From Streptomyces graminofaciens (GTDB lineage: Bacteria; Actinomycetota; Actinomycetes; Streptomycetales; Streptomycetaceae), in assembly GCF_030294945.1 (NCBI RefSeq), contig NZ_AP018448.1:7036001-7100000 (forward strand): 64,000 nucleotides of DNA, written 5' to 3'. How positions within the stretch are numbered: the first letter of the stretch is position 1; every line of letters begins with the position of its first letter. Shown piece by piece: positions 59,164 to 64,000 of this stretch. Both the position numbers and the translations under genes were made by a program. Under the pieces are notes generated by a model. The model was not told the origin of the DNA, did not search any database, and saw only the letters and a list, made by a program, of their open reading frames with translations.

Positions 59164-60966
59164 TCACGGCGGCAGGCGCAGCGCGAGGAGGGCCACGTCG
59201 TCGGTGCTGCCGGGTGGCATACGGGCGAGGAGTTGGTCGCACAGCGTGTCCAGCGGTGTGTGCGCGAGTGCGAGGGCGTGCCGGCGCAGGCGGCCGAGGC
59301 CGGTGTCGAGGTCGCTGCCGGGGATCTCGATCAGGCCGTCGGTGTAGAGCAGCAGGGTGGAGCCCGGTGGCAGGGACCGGGCGGCGGTCGGCCGTCTCGC
59401 ACGGGTGCCCAGGTGGGTGCCGAGGAGGAGCCCCTGCCCGGCTTCGAGGTACTCCGCGTGTCCGCCGGGTGTCAGCAGCAGGGGCGGCGGATGTCCGGCG
59501 CTGGTCCACCGCAGTGTCCACGGGCCGGTGTCCGGGTGTCCCTCGACCCGGGCGAGGACGAGGGTGGCCATGGGGACGGTGGTGATGGCGGACATGGATT
59601 CGTCGAGGCGGTCGACGACGGCGCCGGGCAGACCGGTGTGGTCCCAGGCCAGTGAGCGCAGGATGCCGTGCAGTTGTGCCATCCCGGCCGCCGCGGTCAG
59701 GTCGTGGCCCACGACGTCGCCGATGACCAGTGCGAGCGTGCCGTCCTTCAGCTCGAACGCGTCGTACCAGTCGCCGCCGACCTGGGAGCCGGCCGGGGCG
59801 GGCTGGTAGCGGGCGGCGAGCCGCAGTCGGCCGGGCTGGGGCAGCGGGGCGAGCAGGTTGCGCTGCATGGCCTCGGCGACGGCACGCTGGCGACCGAACC
59901 GCCGTGCGTTGTCGATGACCAGGCCGACCCGGCGGCCGATGTCGCTCGCCACCTCCAGGTCCTCGGTACTGAAGGGGTGCGCCGGGTCGGTGCGTGCCAC
60001 CGTCAGGGCGCCGGTGATCTGCCGCCTGGAGCCCAGCGGCACGGTGATGACCGATGTCGCGCCCACGGTCCGCAGGAAGTCGCTGTGGACGGCGGCGAGT
60101 GAAGAGCCGGCTGCCTCGCCCTCCCGGCCCTCCTGGCCCTCCTGGCCCTCCCGGCCCTCCTCGTGCTGCTCATGCTGCTCGTTCCGCAGTATGGGATCGC
60201 CGCCGTTCAGCACCCGGACGAGGGGTGAGCGGTGCGTCGCCCCGGCTTCGGGCAGGGGCTCGCGCCTGCCCTCCAGCCCGGCGTCCCGGCCCGCGGGACC
60301 GGTGACCGCCACCCGGTGGACCTGCCCGGAACCGACCCGGAGGTCCACGGCCGCCCAGTCGGCGAGGCGGGGAACCAGCAGACGGCCCAGCCGGGCGAGG
60401 GCCTCGTCGGTCTCCAGGGTCTGACCCAGTACGTCGGTGATCTCCGCGACCAGCGTCAGCCGCTCGGTGAGGTCCTCCAGCGCACTGGTATAGGCGGCGC
60501 GTTCCCGACGTGCGCCCTGGTCGGTCGTGACGTCGGTGAACAGCACCGCCATGCCCGCGAAGGAGCCGTCGGTGGTCAGGGGGGAGGCGGACCAGGAGAT
60601 CGTGACCAGGCGGCCGTCGCCGCGCAGGTAACTGTCGCCCTCCCCGCGCGCGGCGGCCCTCTCGGCCAGCGCCTGGAGCAGCGGGCACCGCTCACGCAGG
60701 AGCGTTCCGCCGGCCGCGTCCCGGTGCAGCAGCGCGTGCGCGTCCTCGCCGCGCATCGCGGTGGCGGCACGGCCCAGCAGCCGCTCGGCGGACGGGTTGA
60801 CGGCGACGATCCGGCCGGCCTGATCCACCACCATCAGGGCGGTGCCCAGCTGCCTGACGACCCGCTGCCACAAACCCGACGGCTCGGCCACCAGCCACGA
60901 CCGCCCCTCGTCTCCCGCACCCTCCACCACGCCGCCCTCCAGTCCTGGCAGCCTCGCCGTCCTCAC
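59164..60966 (-). CDS. PAS-GAF-PP2C (SpoIIE-type) serine phosphatase
   Basis: 600 residues. PAS domain at ~30-150 (GTALMVVDQAGRIVAVNPSAERLLG, then GSFAGMAVLFTDVTTD), a GAF domain at ~170-360 with an insertion rich in E, Q and G (EQHEQHEEGREGQEGQEG) and a PP2C-type phosphatase domain (ARYQPAPAGSQVGGDWYDAF, VIGDVVGHDLTAAAGMAQL, WTSAGHPPPLLL, LLLYTDGLIE and STDDVALLAL), with the metal-binding aspartates present. Such Streptomyces proteins dephosphorylate anti-anti-sigma factors and regulate stress sigma factors. The GTG at 60966 is the first start of the open frame. Confidence 0.9.
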   Translation of the reverse strand: MRTARLPGLEGGVVEGAGDEGRSWLVAEPSGLWQRVVRQLGTALMVVDQAGRIVAVNPSAERLLGRAATAMRGEDAHALLHRDAAGGTLLRERCPLLQALAERAAARGEGDSYLRGDGRLVTISWSASPLTTDGSFAGMAVLFTDVTTDQGARRERAAYTSALEDLTERLTLVAEITDVLGQTLETDEALARLGRLLVPRLADWAAVDLRVGSGQVHRVAVTGPAGRDAGLEGRREPLPEAGATHRSPLVRVLNGGDPILRNEQHEQHEEGREGQEGQEGREGEAAGSSLAAVHSDFLRTVGATSVITVPLGSRRQITGALTVARTDPAHPFSTEDLEVASDIGRRVGLVIDNARRFGRQRAVAEAMQRNLLAPLPQPGRLRLAARYQPAPAGSQVGGDWYDAFELKDGTLALVIGDVVGHDLTAAAGMAQLHGILRSLAWDHTGLPGAVVDRLDESMSAITTVPMATLVLARVEGHPDTGPWTLRWTSAGHPPPLLLTPGGHAEYLEAGQGLLLGTHLGTRARRPTAARSLPPGSTLLLYTDGLIEIPGSDLDTGLGRLRRHALALAHTPLDTLCDQLLARMPPGSTDDVALLALRLPP

Positions 60967-60981
60967 CGGACGGCTGCGCCG

Positions 60982-61152
60982 TCAGCGGACGGGACGCCGC
61001 CTGGCGCGCCGGTACACCCGCACCGCGAAGAACGTCCCGACGGCGACGAAGAGCACGATGCCGATGACCAGGAGGAAGCCCAGGCCGTCCGCCACCGCAC
61101 CGATGATTCCCAGCACGACGGCCACGAGGACGAGCAGAAGGAAGAGCGCCAT
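60982..61152 (-). CDS. 56-residue hydrophobic membrane peptide
   Basis: MALFLLLVLVAVVLGIIGAV starts the protein. A second hydrophobic segment (LGFLLVIGIVLFVAVGTFFAV) and a basic tail (RVYRRARRRPVR) complete it: two transmembrane helices with a positively charged cytoplasmic end. GAGG lies just before the ATG. It is separated by only ~15 bp from the start of the phosphatase gene downstream and may be cotranscribed. Upstream is an array of four 33-bp repeats. No family name is known to me. Confidence 0.7.
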   Translation of the reverse strand: MALFLLLVLVAVVLGIIGAVADGLGFLLVIGIVLFVAVGTFFAVRVYRRARRRPVR

Positions 61153-61168
61153 CACCTCGGACCACCCC

Positions 61169-61309
61169 TTCCGCGCCGGGCGCGTACGGCCGACCGGGTC
61201 ATTCCGTGCCGGGTTGGTACGGCCGACCCGGTCGTTCCGCGCCCGGTTCGTACGGCCGCTACGGTCATTCCGCGCCCGGTTCGTACGGCCGCTACGGTCA
61301 TTCCGCGCC
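61169..61309. repeat. Four tandem 33-bp repeats
   Basis: Units 61169-61201, 61202-61234, 61235-61267 and 61268-61300, plus a 9-bp partial copy, begin TTCCGCGCC and end with GGTCA. The third and fourth are identical; the first two differ at several positions. The array lies between the PRC-barrel gene stop (61321) and the peptide gene start (61152), i.e. in the upstream region of the peptide gene. Confidence 0.95.
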
Positions 61310-61320
61310 GCGTGTGCACG

Positions 61321-61677
61321 TCAGCGGCGGGCGAGCTGACGCTCGCCGCCCGCTCCCGGCCGGTACGTCATGCCGTAGTGCCGGAAGATCTCCTCCTCCT
61401 GCTCGGCGGGGAGCACGTCGTCCGTCCCGATCCACGGGGCTTTGCGTACCTGTCCCTTGGTGTAGGAGACCTTGACGTAGTCGGGTCCGAGGACCACGTC
61501 GTCGAGGGGGACGAAGACCAGCCGGTGGCGGGTGGGCAGGCCGGTCCGGACGGTGGCCACGGCCGGTTCGTCGGTGGCCGTGTCCACGTAGACCGCTTCG
61601 AGCATGCCGATCCTGCGCTGTTTCGGGTCGACCACGTCGTGGTTGCGCCACTCGCGGATGTCGGCTGAACGGATCAT
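61321..61677 (-). CDS. PRC-barrel domain protein
   Basis: 118 residues. MIRSADIREWRNHDVVDPKQRRIGMLEAVYVDTATDEPAVATVRTG forms the beta-barrel part, followed by LVFVPLDDVVLGPDYVKVSYTKGQVRKAPWIG, the usual extension of actinobacterial PRC-barrel proteins. Role unknown, often in stress or RNA-related operons. ATG at 61677 has GGGAG 7 nt upstream. A hairpin at 61716-61743 separates it from the upstream pair. Confidence 0.88.
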   Translation of the reverse strand: MIRSADIREWRNHDVVDPKQRRIGMLEAVYVDTATDEPAVATVRTGLPTRHRLVFVPLDDVVLGPDYVKVSYTKGQVRKAPWIGTDDVLPAEQEEEIFRHYGMTYRPGAGGERQLARR

Positions 61678-61715
61678 GCCCTGCTCCCTGTCTGCGCGCT
61701 CCACCGGTGGGGCAA

Positions 61716-61743
61716 CGGCCCCGGCGTCTACACACCGGGGCCG
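61716..61743 (-). terminator. Stem-loop downstream of the small-protein pair
   Basis: CGGCCCCGG at 61716-61724 pairs with CCGGGGCCG at 61735-61743, downstream of the gene ending at 61827. Confidence 0.7.
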
Positions 61744-61826
61744 ACCTTCCGGGCCGTGGCACACGAGAGTGCGCTGACCCGTTTGTCATCGTATGACCGA
61801 AACGTCCTGCTGGCATCGAGTGTTGC

Positions 61827-62114
61827 TCAGCCGTGCTCCTCCTCGGCCGCCGAGAGCTCCGAGGGCTGGCTGGAGACCAGCCAGGAGCGAGCCGGCGCCG
61901 CCGGGCGGGTGGTGTCCACGGTGAGGTGGAGCCGGGTGGCGCCGTCGCGGCCCGCGGGGTAGCTGCGCTGCTCGCCGGAGGCGAAGCACTGGCGGAGGAC
62001 CTCCGCGACGCGGCGGGCGACATCCGGGGACGCGGCGACGATGCGCACCTCGGCGTGCCCCTCGGCGGGGGCTTCCGGCGGCTCCGTCGTGACCTCGTCG
62101 TCCGGGGACGTCAT
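61827..62114 (-). CDS. Small hypothetical protein (95 residues)
   Basis: Acidic N-terminus (SPDDEVTTEPPEAPAEGHAEVR), then a compact beta-alpha-beta unit (RIVAASPDVARRVAEVLRQCFASGEQR, GATRLHLTVDTTRP) and an acidic tail. It resembles actinobacterial small proteins of unknown role. Starts inside the stop of the membrane protein gene (ATGA at 62111-62114), so they form one coupled pair. Confidence 0.75.
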   Translation of the reverse strand: MTSPDDEVTTEPPEAPAEGHAEVRIVAASPDVARRVAEVLRQCFASGEQRSYPAGRDGATRLHLTVDTTRPAAPARSWLVSSQPSELSAAEEEHG

Positions 62115-62341
62115 CGGCTGTCCTCCTCGGCTCCGCCATCCCCGTCACGGGTGCTGCCGGGCGACCTGGCAGGCCCTGTGGGCGGTCGGTTCCTGCGGTT
62201 CCGCCGACGGACCCACGGCAGGGCTTCGCTGTAGTGGAATCCCGCGATCCGCTGGTCGTGCTGGGCGTTCAGGCTGTGGATCAACAGCACCCCCAGCATG
62301 ATCAGGGCGAGGATCGCAACCACGGTGACGACGATCTCCAC
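62111..62341 (-). CDS. Small membrane protein (76 residues)
   Basis: One transmembrane helix at the N-terminus (IVVTVVAILALIMLGVLLIHSL), then a basic tail (PWVRRRNRRNRPPTG). First gene of the coupled pair; the ATG at 62341 has GGTGAGG upstream. Function unknown. Confidence 0.75.
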   Translation of the reverse strand: MEIVVTVVAILALIMLGVLLIHSLNAQHDQRIAGFHYSEALPWVRRRNRRNRPPTGPARSPGSTRDGDGGAEEDSR

Positions 62342-62619
62342 GTCCTCACCTCCCTGCGGTGGGACGCGGAGGTCCGCGTCCCTTCTGTCAGCCTACTCCG
62401 GCGTGCCCCCGGGCCACGGGGCCGAGCGCTTCTCTCATCGCGGGCGGCGTCGACCGGAGGCTTCGGGATCCCGCTGGACCCGGGCCGCGAAAGTATTTCG
62501 TAACCGAGGTATTTCCCGTGCTTGTCCCGGCCGTGAAAGAAGGGATCCAAGAACAGGGAGAAGGCGCGACTCAAGGTCGCCCGCGCCCACGCACAAGCGA
62601 CGGACGCCCGTTCGTCCAG
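62342..62619. other. Intergenic region upstream of the small-protein pair
   Basis: Contains the promoter of the pair. Open frames here show no clear homology. Confidence 0.45.
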
Positions 62620-62754
62620 GGCTGCCCGATCAGGGAAGCGGACAGCTCCGGCATCCCGGCCGCGGTGGCGGCCTCGGCCGCCGCCGACCTCACGGCCCTG
62701 GTCGTCGGTGACAAGGCGGGCATGTTCGGCATCGGCACCTCGGGCGAGGGCTGT
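62620..62754 (+). pseudogene. Remnant of a GH3 beta-glycosidase C-domain
   Basis: In one frame 62620-62754 reads GCPIREADSSGIPAAVAASA, then ADLTALVVGDKAGMFGIGTSGEGC. That is the characteristic stretch of family-3 glycosidases (AxxAAxxADVVVxVVGDxxGxFGxGTSGEGxD). Everything before and after is missing or does not match. The next gene is a sugar ABC permease, as often beside GH3 genes, so a sugar-utilisation cluster has partly decayed here. Confidence 0.65.
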
Positions 62755-62947
62755 CGGCCCTTGCCTCGACCTGTCACCCGATGTCCGTTCCGCGCGCCGA
62801 ACACCGATGCGCCGGATCGCACCGCGTACCTGGCCAGAAACTCCGCCGCAAGGTAACGGGGCCCGGCGGGGGGAGGCAAGACCGGAGCACCGGCGGGCTG
62901 CCGGGACGTGAGCGGGCCGCCCTCGGACACAGACCCCGGGGCACTCC

Positions 62948-64000
62948 CTAAGCCCGTCCCCGGGACTCCGCCGCGCGTCGTGCCAGCGCGTCGAGGATCA
63001 CCGCGATGAGCAGCACCCCGCCGGTGATCATGAACTGGACGGCGGGCTGGACGCCCAGCAGGGCCATGCCCGAGGCGATCGACTGGATGATGAGCACCCC
63101 GAGCAGCGCGGACCAGGTCGAGCCGCGGCCGCCGAACAGGCTTGTGCCGCCGATGACGGCGGCGGCGATGGCGTTGATCAACAGCATGCCGGAGCCCGGG
63201 ACCTGGGTCGCGGAGGTGAGCCGCGACGCGACGAACAGGCCGCCGGCCGCGGCCAGGGTCCCCGACACCAGGAACACCGAGATCCGTACGCGCGCCACGT
63301 CGACGCCGGCCCGCCGGGCCGCCTCCACGCCGCCGCCCAGTGCGAGGACCTGGCGGCCGTAGGGGGTGCGGCGCAGGATGAGGTCCGAGACGACGAGCAC
63401 GGCGAGGAAGATCAGAAGCGCCAGCGGCAGGCCCTCGAACCGGCCCAGCACGGAGACGGTGGTGAACGCGACCACCGCGAGGAGGGCCGTCCGCGCCCAG
63501 ATCTCGCCCACCGGCCGGTACGGCATCCCGGCGGCGCCGCGACGCCTGCGGTCGTGGTACGAGGCGAGGAGGTACGCGGCCGTGCCGAGCGCGGCCAAGC
63601 CGTAGGTGACGACCGTGGAACTGAAGTACTGGCTGGTCAGCGTGGCGACCAGACCGTCCCCGCTGAAGCTGATGGAGCTCTCCGGCCCCAGCAGATAGAG
63701 CATCAGGCCGTTCCAGGCCAGCAGGCCCGCGAGGGTGACGACGAACGCGGGTACGCCGATCTTGGTGAAGACGAACCCGTGGAAGGCCCCGGCGGCCGTA
63801 CCGCAGAGCACCGCTATGAGTACGGCGAGCCATTCCGGCAGGCCGTTGTTGACGCTCAGGGCCGCGAACAGGGCGCCCGACAGGCCGGCGAGCGAGCCCA
63901 CCGACAGGTCGATCTCACCGATCAGCAGGACGAAGACGACGCCGACGGCGACCATGCCGGTGCCGACGATGTCCACGCTGAGGACGGACAGGTTGCGCGG
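62948..64000 (-). CDS. Sugar ABC transporter permease (RbsC/XylH-like), 5' end outside window
   Basis: At least 350 residues, open to the right edge. Features of the BPD_transp_2 family: LLIGEIDLSVGSLAGLSGALFAAL, GAFHGFVFTKIGVPAFVVTLAGLLAWNGL, the cytoplasmic loop TPYGRQVLALGGGVEAARRAGVDVARVRISVF, and GSGMLLINAIAAAVIGGTSLFGGRGS. About ten transmembrane helices. The extended loop between helices (DRRRRGAAGMPYRPVGEIW) is typical of XylH-type xylose permeases. It would form an importer with an ATPase and a binding protein encoded further right. Confidence 0.92.
   Translation of the reverse strand, partial: PRNLSVLSVDIVGTGMVAVGVVFVLLIGEIDLSVGSLAGLSGALFAALSVNNGLPEWLAVLIAVLCGTAAGAFHGFVFTKIGVPAFVVTLAGLLAWNGLMLYLLGPESSISFSGDGLVATLTSQYFSSTVVTYGLAALGTAAYLLASYHDRRRRGAAGMPYRPVGEIWARTALLAVVAFTTVSVLGRFEGLPLALLIFLAVLVVSDLILRRTPYGRQVLALGGGVEAARRAGVDVARVRISVFLVSGTLAAAGGLFVASRLTSATQVPGSGMLLINAIAAAVIGGTSLFGGRGSTWSALLGVLIIQSIASGMALLGVQPAVQFMITGGVLLIAVILDALARRAAESRGRA

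Noticed and set aside
61169..61309. 33-bp repeats as a CRISPR array
   Set aside because: The units are directly adjacent without spacers and there are no cas genes.

Overview
The window is about 72% GC with strong third-position GC bias, many GTG/TTG starts with purine-rich ribosome sites, Tat/Sec-exported proteins, ECF sigma factors, a conservon and very rare TTA codons. This is a Streptomyces (or very close relative) chromosome. I see no rRNA, tRNA or CRISPR array. The DNA reads like a chromosome-arm region: secreted polysaccharide-degrading enzymes, regulators, secondary metabolism, decayed gene fragments and a small transposable-type repeat.

Layout. 0-6 kb: tail of a secreted CHAP/amidase-like protein, an ECF sigma factor coupled to a PQQ-propeller membrane protein, an AMIN-like exported protein and a probable aerolysin-fold secreted protein. 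6-12 kb: a TetR regulator, then a divergent pair consisting of an alpha/beta hydrolase and an NB-ARC/TPR (NLR-type) ATPase that carry matching amyloid-signalling motifs, followed by a second ECF sigma/membrane partner pair. 12-24.5 kb: CBM35-PL9 pectate lyase, TAP-type exported peptidase, small exported proteins, FG-GAP protein, GntR/membrane pair, AhpD-like and PhnB-like proteins, and a LacI regulator divergent from a GH30 galactanase. 24.5-26.4 kb: a scar with lower-GC DUF2637 genes and two broken genes. 26.4-38.7 kb: flavodoxin-like reductase, two penicillin-binding type peptidases, two two-component systems (one with a doubled kinase), and a LysR regulator whose stop codon abuts a MITE-like palindrome.

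39.4-46.2 kb is the most coherent functional block: a conservon (cvnA-D) with an EXXR-less CYP157-type P450, then a leader ORF, a DMATS-type indole prenyltransferase and a tryptophanase. Together these suggest a prenylated-indole pathway under G-protein-like and developmental control. Four of the six TTA (bldA-dependent) codons I noticed in the whole window lie in this block, two of them in the leader ORF and early prenyltransferase.

46.2-64 kb: TerB-like protein, APC permease, a CYP105-type P450, two tandem GH43-AbfB enzymes (the second with a one-base frameshift between signal peptide and enzyme), a cold-shock cluster (SCO5918-like protein, DEAD-box helicase, CspA), a PAS-GAF-PP2C phosphatase, several very small proteins, a GH3 remnant and the start-less end of a sugar ABC permease.

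The best candidates for a special system are the NLR/hydrolase amyloid-signalling pair at 7-10.3 kb and the TTA-containing leader ORF with an internal hairpin that is translationally coupled to the prenyltransferase gene at 43.4-43.7 kb.
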